From assembly GCA_905182995.1 (NCBI GenBank), contig CAJJDP010000033.1, forward strand, positions 63,817 to 127,816: a stretch of 64,000 bases of DNA, written 5' to 3'. Below, in pieces: positions 13,440-26,599 of this stretch. The notes beneath the pieces were generated by a model. The model searched no databases, was not told the origin of the DNA, and saw only the letters and a program-made list of their open reading frames with translations. The stretch comes from Paramecium octaurelia. Taxonomy: Eukaryota; Ciliophora; Oligohymenophorea; Peniculida; Parameciidae. The translations under genes were made by a program, and so were the position numbers. Each line of letters begins with the position of its first letter. Positions within the stretch are counted from its first letter, which is position 1.

Positions 13440-14200
13440 TAAAGCAATCTTCTTTGGGAATTTTCAAAATGCATATTCAAAAAATTTAAATCCTTCTTTA
13501 ATTCTTTCAACTTAAATAATTTAATATAATATATAGCTTATATGTAAGGAAACAATAATGGTTTATATCTTTTAAAAATAGTAAGTTGATTTTAGATGGA
13601 TTTTTCTAAGTTGGATTATCAAAATATTTTAACGCTGACTAAAGTTCGATCATTTCTATTTAAATAATTTGGGTCGCATGAGTTTTTCGAAATATCAAAA
13701 TCTATTTTAATCGGAGGAATGCATTTAGCATAATTTGATATTTGTTATTATAAATTATATGCTTTTTGATAAAAAAGTAAATGAATTTCTTATATCTCAT
13801 ATTCAAAAAATCTAATGCCTCTTTAAATCTTTTAGCCTCAATTGCAACTTAATGTAGTTTTTCAGAATTATAAGGTATTTGCTAAAAATAACTCATACTT
13901 AATACCTTTATGAAAGATAGCAATTGGTTCCTCAGAGTTATTCTAAATTGTATAATCGTAGTAATTTAATGCTTCTCATATTGTTTTAATGAATTTAATA
14001 TTTTTTATTTTCTCAAATATTGCAATGTATTTGCTAAAAAAACATCTTTTTTTTTTACCTTTTTTACATAGTGTCTCGCTTCTTGAGGGTTTCTACTTAT
14101 TGAAGATTAAAAATATTCTAATGCAATTGAAATCTTTTCATCTCAACTGCATCTAATAATAGTATTGTTAACAATACAGTATAGATAAAAAGAATAATTG
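13440..14200 (-). pseudogene. degenerate TPR-like repeats
   Basis: Read on the minus strand, three separated segments repeat a helix pattern of the TPR kind: VAIEAKRFKEALDFLNM (about 13785-13850), a segment with ISIALEYF...ISRNPQEA (about 14060-14140) and a weaker one near 13480-13520. The AKRF-EAL-(F/Y)F core matches TPR helix A/B spacing. Frames change between segments, so this is a relic. It lies directly against the N gap and next to a telomere, where decay is common. Identification as TPR is by pattern only. Confidence 0.35.
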
Positions 14201-14253
14201 AGTTTTTTACTTTGGTGAAAATAAATTGAATACTTTTGGATTTTTATTTTTTT

Positions 14254-14944
14254 NNNNNNNNNNNNNNNNNNNNNNNNNNNNNNNNNNNNNNNNNNNNNNN
14301 NNNNNNNNNNNNNNNNNNNNNNNNNNNNNNNNNNNNNNNNNNNNNNNNNNNNNNNNNNNNNNNNNNNNNNNNNNNNNNNNNNNNNNNNNNNNNNNNNNNN
14401 NNNNNNNNNNNNNNNNNNNNNNNNNNNNNNNNNNNNNNNNNNNNNNNNNNNNNNNNNNNNNNNNNNNNNNNNNNNNNNNNNNNNNNNNNNNNNNNNNNNN
14501 NNNNNNNNNNNNNNNNNNNNNNNNNNNNNNNNNNNNNNNNNNNNNNNNNNNNNNNNNNNNNNNNNNNNNNNNNNNNNNNNNNNNNNNNNNNNNNNNNNNN
14601 NNNNNNNNNNNNNNNNNNNNNNNNNNNNNNNNNNNNNNNNNNNNNNNNNNNNNNNNNNNNNNNNNNNNNNNNNNNNNNNNNNNNNNNNNNNNNNNNNNNN
14701 NNNNNNNNNNNNNNNNNNNNNNNNNNNNNNNNNNNNNNNNNNNNNNNNNNNNNNNNNNNNNNNNNNNNNNNNNNNNNNNNNNNNNNNNNNNNNNNNNNNN
14801 NNNNNNNNNNNNNNNNNNNNNNNNNNNNNNNNNNNNNNNNNNNNNNNNNNNNNNNNNNNNNNNNNNNNNNNNNNNNNNNNNNNNNNNNNNNNNNNNNNNN
14901 NNNNNNNNNNNNNNNNNNNNNNNNNNNNNNNNNNNNNNNNNNNN
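14254..14944. other. assembly gap (691 N)
   Basis: A run of 691 unknown bases. It separates degraded coding sequence on the left from telomere repeats on the right, so adjacency of the two sides is not demonstrated. Confidence 0.99.
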
Positions 14945-15065
14945 AACCCCAACCCCAACCCCAAACCCAACCCCAACCCCAAACCCAACCCCAAACCCAA
15001 ACCCAAACCCAACCCCAAACCCAAACCCCAAACCCAAACCCAAACCCAACCCCAAACCCAACCCC
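14945..15065 (+). repeat. Paramecium-type telomere repeat tract (C4A2/C3A3)
   Basis: About 20 head-to-tail hexamers, a mixture of CCCCAA and CCCAAA; the complement is the G4T2/G3T3 mixture typical of Paramecium macronuclear telomeres. One unit carries an extra base. On the plus strand the C-rich strand runs 5' to 3' into unique sequence at 15066. That orientation is expected for a left chromosome end whose chromosome extends to the right. The tract is therefore a telomere captured inside a scaffold, or a joined chromosome end. Apparent ORFs of Asn-Pro or Gly-Leu repeats here are artefacts of the repeat. Confidence 0.95.
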
Positions 15066-15860
15066 TCCAAGCACGATGTGTCTCTCTATTGAAACTATTA
15101 ATCCAAATTATTATTATTAATCATTTTAAAGAATTTATAGCATTAGAGGGATTAAACAAAGATTTATTTAATTTCTATAAAAATTAATAAATGTTATTAA
15201 GCAAGGATAACAACCGTTATTTATGAAATTAATAGAAAACAATTTGTTAACCTAATTGGATTAGAGGATGATTGGTTTATGAAATTGTAAATAATTTCAT
15301 TTCAATTTAAATCAAACTTCGAGAACAGAAAAAAAAATTACCAGCTCAAAATGATATTGGAAGTAAATTAAAGCTGAAATTTTTGTAATTTTAAATTTAA
15401 TCATAATTAATTATGCAAATTGTGGAAATAACTATAGAAAGTCCATCAAAATTAGTTCTAAGTACACCTTGAATAAATAGTATCAAATTGGTATAAATTA
15501 ATTAAATAACTTTAATAGGAATTATATACAATAAATAATAATTTGAATAGGAGAAAATTTTAAGGAGTTCGAATCTGAAAATCCAAAGTAACTAAGTTTT
15601 AAGATATTATAACATTATAATTCCAAAAATATCCATATATTATTCGAAGATCTTAGCTGATATTTATAAATAGTATGCATGAATTACTTTTCCATCAATC
15701 AAATTCAACATGTAATGTTAGTTAATAAATTATAACTAATTATGAAGTATAAAATAGCGCAATCTTGATAAATTAGCTCTGAAGCAAAATCTGATAATTT
15801 TTATTTGATTATATGGATGATGGTTATCAATCATGTTAATCAATTTAAGGGTTTTGTCAC
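15066..15860. other. subtelomeric AT-rich sequence
   Basis: Unique sequence next to the telomere tract. I see no supported gene or repeat in it. Confidence 0.5.
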
Positions 15861-15869
15861 TTACAATGT

Positions 15870-16688
15870 TCTGATATTTTTATGTTGGATATATCAAAAT
15901 ACATATCAATTACCTAAAATCAACTGAAATTGCAAGAAGGATATTGGAGGCCTCGTTAATTATCTGATTATCCTACTTACAATAGAATAGAAGAATATTA
16001 AATATTGTGATAAATTTGAAATTGATGTTCTAGGAACAATTTAGAATAGTACTTTAATTTTGGCTAATTAAGTATTATTATATCATATAGAAGTAAAACA
16101 ATTAATATAAAAATTCAATATCTGTTACTATTTATTTTTTATATATCTTTTTCACAATCATACTTTATGGTATAAATCGATTATGGAATAATCAAATTAA
16201 GTATAATTATAATGATATTGGAGATGAAATCATGTATATTGCATTTCAACTTTGCTGAATTATCTAAAATATAAACAAAAATCGAAGATTGTGTAAAATT
16301 AGAGTGCTAAAACCTAAGTAGCAGTTTTTTTATATTAATTAGCATTATAATGAATTCACCAACAAAATTCAGAAATTCTAATCTATTTGCAAGATTGCAT
16401 ATTATCTTTAAGTAAATTTCCAATATCATCTAATACTTAAGCGAAATCACCTTCTTGCCTGAAACAGTCTTCATTTTTAATGGCAAAATACTTGAAGGTT
16501 TGTTTTTGTTTTTACATATCAAATTTAATATCAATCAATTGTCTCTATTAATATGGTCAACATTAAGTGTATTAATTTCTACTCCTCTTTGCTTCTTATA
16601 CATATATCTAAAGAGTTTTTAATTGCAATATCTCCCTATTCTCCAATCTCTTGCAAATTTAATTTAGTTTCATTTTGATTTCACATGA
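15870..16688 (+). pseudogene. remnant of a cysteine-rich multi-span membrane protein
   Basis: A segment near 15910-15990 contains EGYWRPRQLSDYPTYN. This matches the GYWRP-N-LSD motif that follows the Cys-rich repeats in large ciliate membrane proteins, though the flanking cysteines are missing. A hydrophobic segment (VTIYFLYIFFTIILYGINR) follows in another frame at about 16110-16255. A 112-aa ORF at 16350-16688 then reads as loop plus transmembrane helices (FLPETVFIFNGKILEGLFLF...). Fragments are in different frames with TGAs between them, so the gene is dead or incomplete. The same protein class is encoded intact on the opposite strand at 17237-22829, so this may be a decayed paralogue. Confidence 0.45.
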
Positions 16689-17236
16689 ATTTATTTATTT
16701 TATTTAATTTTAGGTCTATTTATAAATACATTCTGAAATCTCTCCAAATAAATCTAAACCCTAACAGAGCTCAATTACCCCTTTTTGGTATGATCTTATA
16801 TTATTCTTGATATATCTTTATATTACAACTACTATTATTAATAATAATTTTACATGAGCTGTCGCAAACTTAGTATATCAATGCGATCTGTAATATTGAT
16901 GTGTTTCTTTGTTCTACGCTTATAATATATCAATTTATCTTAATTCATTGTGAAATATTTTTGACTTAACTTCAATTAACTTAGTAAATTATAAATGAAA
17001 CAAATCAAATTAACTATTCTCTTTATAAATAGGTTTGTTAACACATATAAACATAATTTCTTCCCAAAATGATTTTTTCTTTATCTTTCAATTCTTGATG
17101 CAATTATAAATTAATAATGACAAAAAATCCATTTAAAATTACATTTTAATTTCTGAACAATAAATATTGATGATATTTATAAATGCAATTAATATTATAA
17201 ACTTAGAAAATGAATAAAATCAAAAAAACATATTCA

Positions 17237-20200
17237 TCAATTATGCCTATTTTGCAGAGTATAATTTTGGTCATTTACTAGAAAATTTTGCAATTGATTA
17301 TAAAAATATTTTCTCTCTTATTCATTTTTATCTTTAATTTTTTTTTGTTAATAACTATCATAGATTTTGTGGATTTACACATATATGTCGATGAAGAGGT
17401 TAGAAGCTAAAATTGAGCAAAACATACCTATATGTACCCAACCAAAAAGCATATAACTATCTTAACTAAAATCAAAACTATAAATTAGAAATGTTCCAGT
17501 TATTAACATTACTAGCAACTCTCTACAAATTAATTTTCGAAGTTCATATTGAGATTACAATGGTTTATATTTGATTAAGTAAATCAAATAGAAAAATGAT
17601 AGCATAGAGAGTAAAATTGATTATGCTTCAGGATAATTCATTAATTGAACAATAATCATTATGTAAAACAATACTCTGTAAATTTAGAAGGACTTACATT
17701 AAACTTACCAAAACGATGTTTTCGATTCAAAATAAAAATATTTCCATTTCCTTAAATCTTTGATTTCAGCGGAAGTAATTGTAAATAAATTGAAAGCCAC
17801 AAAACAGACAAAAAGTAATCCCATCATTGCATTAATGCTGTTGAAAATTTCAAATGCACTATTAAATTAATAGTTTGGAAATTGTAATAATGTGCTGAAA
17901 ATAAGCTAGTGTAAAATCGCTTAATAAAGTTTAAATATACCTAAAGAGAAATATTCAAACTTCAATTTTAAGCACTTTTTCTGAATTTTCTCTTAAAAAA
18001 AATCAATACATTTTAGAATTTTAGAATTTGGATTTTTTTCATTGTAAAATTTAAATAAGATTTTTTAAACACTATCTGACACTATAACACAATATATTAG
18101 ATAAGTTAATATCGATGCCAAGACAGAAAAATAGCAACTTTTTGCATTGATTAAGTAAAACTAATTTAAAGCATTTGCTGTGGGTTTTTATGGGGATTTA
18201 TTGCTGACTTAATATGGAAGAGTACCTCCATTTAAATTTGCCAATAATTAATCTACTTGAAAATAGTTCATAATTGGTTGCAATGAAACCTTTGTGTAAG
18301 TATCCAGAAATTCTTTTAAATGTGGTGGAAACTGATATTGCATAAACTTGATATAAGATAGGGATTATAATAAATCGAGCAAATTAAAGAACATAACAGC
18401 ATTTCCAGTTAACAATGCCAAACTTGATACACTTACCATGGTATACATCATAACGTCATTAATTTCAACGATAGAAGTCAACTATTGTTTTGAACTTTCA
18501 GGTAAGACAAAAGGAGTTCCTAGAAGGATGGTCTTTTAATAATCTTATAAATCTTATTCAAATTAGTTCTGTATTATAGATCTTTCTATATCAACTTATA
18601 GAATAGGGTCTTTTATGGGTTCAAGAAATTCGATTGAGATTTAATATTTTGGACTGCTTAAATGAGTAGAGATGTTTTAAATGTGACTGATGGTTAATAA
18701 ATATTGAGTTTAAGTAGCTATTGTGAAAAACACTAGTTCATCAAACTTTATTTCAGTCTATAATCTAACATCTTAAGTGAAAGTCAATTCTAATATCTAC
18801 GTTGAATTCATTTTGTCTGATAAAATATTGATAACAAACTCTGGTGATCTAATAAATGTGCATTAACTTAATGATCCCTCTTAATTCACACATTTATAAG
18901 AATTTTCAATATTGCAAAATGAAGAGCATCCATCTCCTCCAATACGATTTCCGTCATCACATTCTTCATACTGATTAATCAGTATTCCATTTCCGCATTA
19001 ATTCACACATATATTATCAACTAGTAATTGATTTTCTCCACATCTTAAAACTGTATATTGCTATTATTCTAAGATTGATGGATCAACATTAGTATCAGTT
19101 TAATCTTAGATCTTTTCCAAACATTTAGCTGTTTAGATGTCCAAAGTGTAGTATACATCATCACATTTCTTACATTAACTTTGTTAACAATCGACGCAGC
19201 CATTTGAGCATTAAAATTGACATAGATAGCACCCATCATCTGGTAAATTATTTCCATCGTCACATTCTTCTAAGCCTTCAATAATAATACCGTCTCCACA
19301 AACAGGAACGCAATGATTATTAATTAATTGAAAATACTCCTCACAATCCGAACAAATATTCTGTTATTCACATAGTTTACAATTTGGTGTACAATCAAAA
19401 GTGGATGAAATAGGATCGTCATTATTATATATACATTTACCAAATTCGCACAAACTGCAAGAAATTTCACATGAAAAGTTGCAACCATCACATCCATCAT
19501 ACGGTATTAAATTGCCATCATCACACAATTCTGACTCAACAATTAATTGATCTCCGCAGGTGGGTTTACATAAAAATTAATCTAAGAAATATCCATCTTA
19601 ACAAATTTGACATATACCCTAATTACAAATCAAACAGCCACTTATACAGTTATAATTACAACCGTAGCAATTAGAATTGAGATCATTTATTGATGTATCA
19701 CAAACCTCAGTTCCAATAGTTAATCCATCTCCACAAATTTCTTTACATTAATGATCTATTAAAAAATAGCCTATCGAACATTATTGACATTGACCAAACT
19801 TACATACAATACAATTTGGATGGCATTTAAATTAGCAATTTTAACACTATGCTAGATATGAGACCATCTGATCTTCACATTATTCATTTTCTACAATTAA
19901 ATTATCCCCACAAATTTAAGCGCATTATCTAGTATAATAATCATATTTAAAGCCTATGGCACATTTAAGACAATCTCCATTTTAGCAATGCAGACAATAT
20001 TATGAACATCCATATTGACAATTATTGCATAAATCAAAAGGGTTCGAATTTGAATCATCACATAGTTCTTGTCCCTAAGCAACAATTCCATCTCCACATA
20101 CAAATTCGCAATTAGCACCTGTTAAATACCAGCCATTAATTTCATCACATTTTTCACAAATCCCTAAATTACATTTTAAACAATGATTGTAACATTATAA

Positions 20201-22829
20201 TTAACAATTATGACACCCATCAAGGGCATTACTATTACCATCATCGCACTATTCATTTTTGACTATTGCCAAATCCCCACATATAGGTTTACATATATAG
20301 ATTGATTCAACTAATTAATATTTATCCTTGCATTGATAACACTTACCAGAATGACAACGCTTGCATTCTTCTTAACACTTAAATTAACATTAATCACATC
20401 CATCAAATGGGTCATCGTTACCATCATCGCAATCTTCTTCTTCAACTACTATTTCATCTCCACATATTGGAAGACATGGTAGATTAATTCCATCATCGTA
20501 ATACCCAGGCTAACATAAACATTAATTGTATTGAATGCTTCTGTGAAATTCCTTAATACATGAGACACAATCGTATTATGTAATACCAAAACAGTTTTCA
20601 CAGTATCTATTGCATTATAAACACAATGTTCCTTATCTAAAACTGGATGGTTTACATTAACAAATTCCATTAATTACCTAAAATTAATCACTAATGCATT
20701 ATTAACATTCATCTTCACTCAAACATGTTCTACAAATCTAATCACAATATTTGCAACTATAGGTTTCTGTTTATTGATCAAAATTCAAATATTAATTACT
20801 TTAACAATCAGAACTTAAACTAGTATGACTAGTCTCCCATACTAAACATACACCTGAACCATCACAAGATTAGCAAAAAGGAGGACACTAATTTATAACA
20901 TAAAGATAAAATATTACATAATGGACAACAATAAAATAGTCTGATATAGCACAAAAACCTTCATTAATATTTGGAGTAGAGGTTTTACATAAAAGTTCTA
21001 TGTATAAATTGTCAGAAATAAAATTGTCCAAACTAATTTTATTGGTGCTCTAAAAACTGATTTGATAAAATAGACTGCCTCCTCCTCCAGAATAAGGTCC
21101 TTGAAGTGCACTGCTAGTAGTACCTATCCGATAATAAAACTATCCAGTATATCTGTTCCCATAAATTACATTAAAATATATCGACACTCTATAATGAGGC
21201 TTTTGAATAGTCCATGTCTTGATGTATGATCCATCATTCCATACCAACAAACCTCCTAATACAATTTTATAGTTCAAAATTGAAAATTTTTAATTGGTTG
21301 CAAAATTACCTGTTGGATTTGTAACAGTATCATAAAAAGAGTCTATCTCATCGAGAGTCATATTTAAATTATAAAATCCTTTCGCCAAGTATCTGGAATC
21401 TAAGAAATGATATCAAATTAATTTTACATGGTATGCTATCCTCGTAATCAACACAATTAATTGAATGAATAGGACAATTCTAAACACATTAGTTTCTATA
21501 TAATTAATAACCTGTTTCGCATTATGCACATTTAGAAAAGTCTTGACAAATCTTGCAATTCTATTAACAAAGTCCTATGTCAATCGTGACATTGTTAAAC
21601 CCCCAAAACTCACTTGCTTGTTAAAGTTATCCTTAAATCTTGATTGTCGGATTAGAATTAAAGACTTTAAAAATCATCTCTATTCTTAGCAAAATAGAAC
21701 TACCCCCGCAAATACTCTGTTTAAATATTTCATTTAAGTTTTCATACTATAAATCAGTTGTAGTTTTTATTATGCGAGATTATATTTGATTATCATTTAA
21801 GATTTCAATCTTACTTGAACCTTGCAAATTAGATAAATAAAAAGTAAGACGAATTCGTAGAAATTTAGCTGAATCTTATAACTTCATTTAGTAAAGCATC
21901 CCTTCATTAAATTACAATTCGCCAATAAAATCATATGCACGACAATCCTTATAAATTAAATCACTGTTCTTAGGATGAAATATGTCTGTTATGAAAATAA
22001 AAGGAGAATACCTATTATCATTTGATATAGGAATTGCTTAATTTTGAAAGAATGTAAATAATGATTTAATTCTGTAGTCTTACACACAAATTTTGTCATT
22101 ACGAGCTATAGAATAATCTCTATTACATTCCTAACGACAACCTATAAAAGTTTCAGAAAATTATTATTCAGAAATGCATTAGCATTACCCACCTGATACA
22201 ACCTATCCATCGAAACATGTTAAGCAATTTGTTTTTAAAGGACCGTTACATTTTAAGCATGTTGGATGACAAGGATTGACATAAATTAACACGTTTCTAA
22301 TTCCAATTTCTGAAAATAATGAATAAGTTTTGAAACAAAAATTTATTAGAAATTAGTTTTCAGTGTTGAGATCATAAATTGTATTTGTTATTGTAAGTAA
22401 TTGAAAATAAGTAAAGAAATTATTGCAAATGTTTTGACTATTTTGAGATAAATCGTTTTACAAATAATTTCTCCCATAAATTATTTAGCTATCACTTGGA
22501 GTTTAAGACTTAACCAGTAAATGGGAAGCTACGTTATCTATTTCAAAAAAAAAGACATCAAATACTACTTAAGCTGAAAAGCACTTATAATTAAATGTCT
22601 TTTCCATGTATTAGTTATATCTTATTAAAGAGGCATATGTTTGTGAATTTTGAGGACAACTTTTTCTATTAAATAAGATTGGCAAATAACTGGTACATGA
22701 TCCAAACATCTTCCAGTTATTGTCATCAATAAAAGTATCTGTGAAACTATAATCTATTAATCTCCAGTTTGCAGTGACATGGAAACTAAGGATAAGAAAT
22801 AAAATGAACTCCTTTGAAAAAAGGATCAT
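17237..22829 (-). CDS. large cysteine-rich (DUF4215-like) transmembrane protein
   Basis: The start at 22829 gives a hydrophobic signal peptide ([20 protein letters not shown]). The ectodomain has repeated units of the form CGDG-(8)-E-CDDGN-(4)-DGC-C-C (DUF4215 / Myxococcus-type Cys repeat), each followed by CxxC-rich spacers. At least eight are readable between about 20650 and 18900, e.g. [17 protein letters not shown]. Next comes a Cys-poor region (18900-18550) and a C-terminal block of several hydrophobic helices (e.g. [30 protein letters not shown]). The stop is TGA at 17237-17239. I read the frame directly over most of the gene and met no TGA; one 33-nt intron probably lies near 17675-17715. 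The architecture suggests a surface receptor-like or adhesion protein; ligand and role are unknown. It is one of the few intact genes in the window and lies next to a telomere. Confidence 0.85.
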
Positions 22830-23329
22830 ATTTTTAATTTATATTATTTAAAAATAATTACTACCTCAATAAAGGAAACAACATTTTTCAATATTTAAAT
22901 ACATTTACATCATTATTGTGTATTTACAACAAAATAGTCAAGAAAGATTTGCAATTCATAATAATTTTTTTAATATTTTGGAGTAATATCCATGTAGATT
23001 GCATATCAAAAATCCAAATCTTATTGGTTTCCATATGGCGCATTTATATGTCTATTAAAATCAATTATCAATATTTCTTTTTGGATGTGATCACTATTAA
23101 AAAATAGGCATACTTTATAAATCTTATTCCACTTTAAGTGTTTTATTAATAAATAATTAAAAATTTTAAAATAAATTTATATGCTGAGGCAAACTCATTG
23201 TTAATAATCAAAATTGTAGATTAAATTTTATATCAAATTTTGTTTTTGTATAAATGAAGATTTTTTATGTTGTCCAAATTTATAATTGTAAAATGAAGGG
23301 AAATTTGGAAAAAATTTTAATTCTATCTT

Positions 23330-23781
23330 CTGTTAAATATTTTTAGGTTCGAATGCACAATTAAATAGTAATAAATGAAATCTAATCCATTTGTTTCATT
23401 AATCATTAATTTTACATGACATTTCTATTTAAAAGATCCTTCATTAATTAAACTAAGCATTAATGCATGAATGCTCCCTATTTTTAGCAATTTTAGAGAG
23501 TATAATTGTTTAATTAATTGTATCATTTATTAATAATCTTTATCGTAGTTTTGTGAGAAATAACCCAAAATATTATTCTATGTAATTTCAGAAATATTTA
23601 AATTGACACTCCAATAAATTATTTTGTCAAATTTTTCACAATCATCACTCCATAAAATGATAATTCAATATCTTAATTCTCAACTATCCTACCAAAATTT
23701 CTAAAAAGATCTATCATCAGGATCTTTCATTTGCTCCTCACAATTTATTATTACAACTATTATAAAAAGCCATTTAACCAT
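23330..23781 (-). pseudogene. degraded small secreted-protein gene
   Basis: An ATG at 23781 begins MVKWLFIIVVIINCEEQMKD, a plausible cleaved signal peptide. The first frame ends at TGA 23680-23682 after 33 residues. Coding-like sequence continues in another frame for about 85 codons (DDCEKFDKIIYWSVNLNISE..., YFSQNYDKDYQQMIQLIKQL) to near 23330. No family is recognised. The break does not coincide with a clear short intron, so I call it a probable pseudogene; a missed intron is an alternative. Confidence 0.4.
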
Positions 23782-24224
23782 TTCTAATTAAAAAAAATTT
23801 TCATTTAATTTCCATGCATCACATTAAGCTTATTTTCTTTTGATTATATTCCAGGAGTCAACTTTTAATTTAGTTTCCGCCTTGGAGTAATTAATATTGT
23901 TTGAGAAGCAATTTAGGCCATTACAATATATTTTATATAAAATATTACCATCCTTGATTTCATAATTTTTGGATTCAAAGTTTTATTTAATAAAAATAAT
24001 AGAAGAAACAAGCCATAGAGAATATATGATGACATTTATTTCAATTCTCCCATTTAAATTGGTTATTGATGTTTCAAATATTACTATTATTAATTCTAAA
24101 ATTTCATATTATATCCCAGCTACAAGCTAAGAGTATGGTTTTATTGTAATAACTATTAAATTAATTAATTGTAATTCCAAATATTGAGTTTGCTGTTTTT
24201 TGAAATACAATTTTAAATTATAAT

Positions 24225-24707
24225 ATGAAAGGTCATCTTGAGCCATTTATTGTTAGTACTAATGCAGATCTCATTAGAGTGAAAATACTTCGAAATATGG
24301 TCGGATTAAAGATGTTTGATAAAAACAAAAAATAGTCTTAATTTGAGGTTATGATTAACAATAGGTAGAAATAAATACACAAATGCTCATTATTATTTTA
24401 AAAGAATTAGAGTGATTAGATTGATAATTAGATGTAACAACACGAAATGATAAACTTATTTAACTTCTTTTATAACAATAATTATATTTTTAGAACAAAT
24501 TATTCTATACAAAAAGAATCTATACATTAATTTCAAATAATAATACTTAATCGTAATAGTTTGCTTAACCTAATTAACAAATAATTATTCTTTTCATTTA
24601 TATTTAAAACTCATTATTTAACAAAATATAAAACATGGTTCATAATTATATGTTTATGGAATTATTACCTCGATTTTACTTCTTTATTTTATTAACTATA
24701 AATGTGA
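24225..24707 (+). CDS. hypothetical protein (160 aa)
   Basis: ATG 24225 to TGA 24705-24707, 161 codons in the ciliate code without interruption. The N-terminal 80 residues look protein-like (MKGHLEPFIVSTNADLIRV...) and Gln-rich through TAA/TAG codons. The C-terminal part is Phe/Ile/Asn/Tyr-rich and may be read-through into non-coding sequence. No domain recognised. Confidence 0.4.
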
Positions 24708-24879
24708 AAAATAATCTCATAAATTCATTCTCTTCTTATTTTAAAAATAATGCATCATATCAAGTTTATAATCTATTCATTAATAATGTAAAATAAATAG
24801 GATTGTAATTAAATTTTAAAGGAATACCATCATCGTTTTATAAAATTTAATATTAAAATAAATAAAATCTAAATGCTAT

Positions 24880-25694
24880 TACAACAATTAGGTTATTCTA
24901 ATTGCAATGTTTGCTTTCAGAGGGTGCTAAATTCCGAATACCATTAAATTCTTAAGTGATTAATTATACTAAATTAACAAGAAATTAATGTTTAATTTAT
25001 AAAATTAGAAATGCCAATTTTTTTTTGAGTAGAAGTAAGAATTTACCAATAATAGAGAGATAATTGTGTTGTAATCCTCTGTTTTGAGATTCCTTAAATA
25101 TAAAAATTGAAAACTGCAAGAAGCTAATGTTGTACCTTTAGGTGAGAATTAGATTGATTTTACTTTATTCTCTTCCAATAATACACATTTGATTTTTCCT
25201 TTTTATACATCCCGATAACAAATAGAATTATCATCACTACTAGAAGCCAAAGAATATGTATCTCTCATCTTAGGCAGTTAGAAGAACTAAAAATTTAAAA
25301 AATTCTATGATTTTCTGACATATTTTTTTGATCAATTATTTTTTCATTTATTTGTATTTTCTAGAGAGTATTCTCATTATAAAAATCAAAACCTTTCATT
25401 TTGTTAAGCACATTAGTTATTTTTGTATGTTCATTTTTCCACATTTTTTCTCCATTTTTTTCGTTGTTGAATATTTTTCTTGTGTTAGAAATATTATTCG
25501 ACTTCCATTTGATTTACTTATTCTGAAAGAAATTTTAGAGAGTCTTCAATATTTTCTTTTGTTAAAATTTCTAATATTACTTTCAAAATTTATTTTTCTA
25601 ATTATTTTAATGAAGCAAAGAGCTTATCCAAGTCAGTTTTTGATTTATAAATTTGCAATTATTGCGGCTTTTTTGCGATTCCACAGTTTCCCAT
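24880..25694 (-). pseudogene. WD40-repeat protein fragment, N-terminus with myristoylation-type motif
   Basis: The ATG at 25694 starts MGNC, a Gly-2 N-myristoylation-like terminus, followed by a Lys/Leu/Gln coiled segment of about 85 residues that ends at a TGA. A linker continues in another frame, then a WD40 repeat (about 25285-25050) with LASSSDDNSICY-DV and VKSIQFSPKGTTLASCS, the classic SxDxxIxxWD and xVxSVxFSPDGxxLAS pattern. The remainder decays near 24880. A complete propeller needs several more blades, so the gene is truncated and frameshifted. The 127-aa TGA-free plus-strand frame over 25328-25714 is its antisense shadow: the minus strand uses many TAA/TAG Gln codons, as real genes here do. 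Confidence 0.6.
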
Positions 25695-25714
25695 TATATG
25701 TAATAAATTAAATA

Positions 25715-26570
25715 TGAATGACTATTTCTCGAATATATACTACAATTCATAAAGTATCTTGCTTATTTATGTTAGGAAGAAATGAAAACTTTAATTAAAT
25801 TGAGAGTTGATGAAAATAATGATAGCGAAAATTTCTAAAAAACTAGTACAAATAATACAAAAAAAATAATTAGCAACATCACCAAGCAATAAGATTGATC
25901 AATTAAAATATCATACCATAGTTAGACTGCATTAATGAATCAAGCTGCATATAATAAATTTATTTCTTTCAAGATATGGAAGTTATATATTTATAATTAA
26001 AATTTAGCCATATATATATACCAATTATCAAAGTATATATTTTGAGAATCATAACCTAGACCCTACTTGATTTTCCCGATGTTTTTATCTACCAATTACA
26101 TGGTAGTAACAAATTAGATATACTATAAAAATAGCGAGACTAATAAAATACCAAAAATGGATTCATATTCTAAACGACGAATTAATGAATAGAGTTATTA
26201 TAAATACCTATAAATAGGATATTTCTCTTTTATTGTTCTTTATTTTTTTATTTGAAATTAATAATTTTTTTATTCTCTTATCCCATTTGAAATTGATATT
26301 TTTCATTTATGTTTTTATATTTGTCTTTTTTTTCTGGTTGATTTTTATCCCGAAAATATTTTTTCTCTTTAGAATGATATATTTCTAAATAATGAACCCT
26401 TGATCACAATTTTTATTAAATATATATTGTTATAAAATATTATATTTTATTTATTTTTTTTATGTTTTTGTTATAAATTTATATTTTATCTATATCAAAT
26501 ATATACTTTGCATATACATTTGATCAACACTGATAGGCAATTCTGCAATCTCTACTAATTATTTATTTAT
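25715..26570. other. very AT-rich intergenic stretch
   Basis: Contains short TA-dinucleotide runs (around 26010-26040 and 26400-26520). No gene or structured element is supported. Confidence 0.5.
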
Positions 26571-26599
26571 AGAATGAAAACAAGACAACTAACTTAGAA

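Noticed and set aside
14143..15120. Several ORFs of about 280-290 residues across the gap, with Gly-Leu, Asn-Pro or Gln-Pro repeats
   Set aside because: They consist of translated Ns plus telomere hexamers; no coding meaning.
25328..25714. 127-aa plus-strand ORF open even in the standard code
   Set aside because: It lacks Gln altogether, which is atypical here, and lies antisense to the minus-strand WD40-type gene that uses TAA/TAG Gln codons and has an MGNC start.
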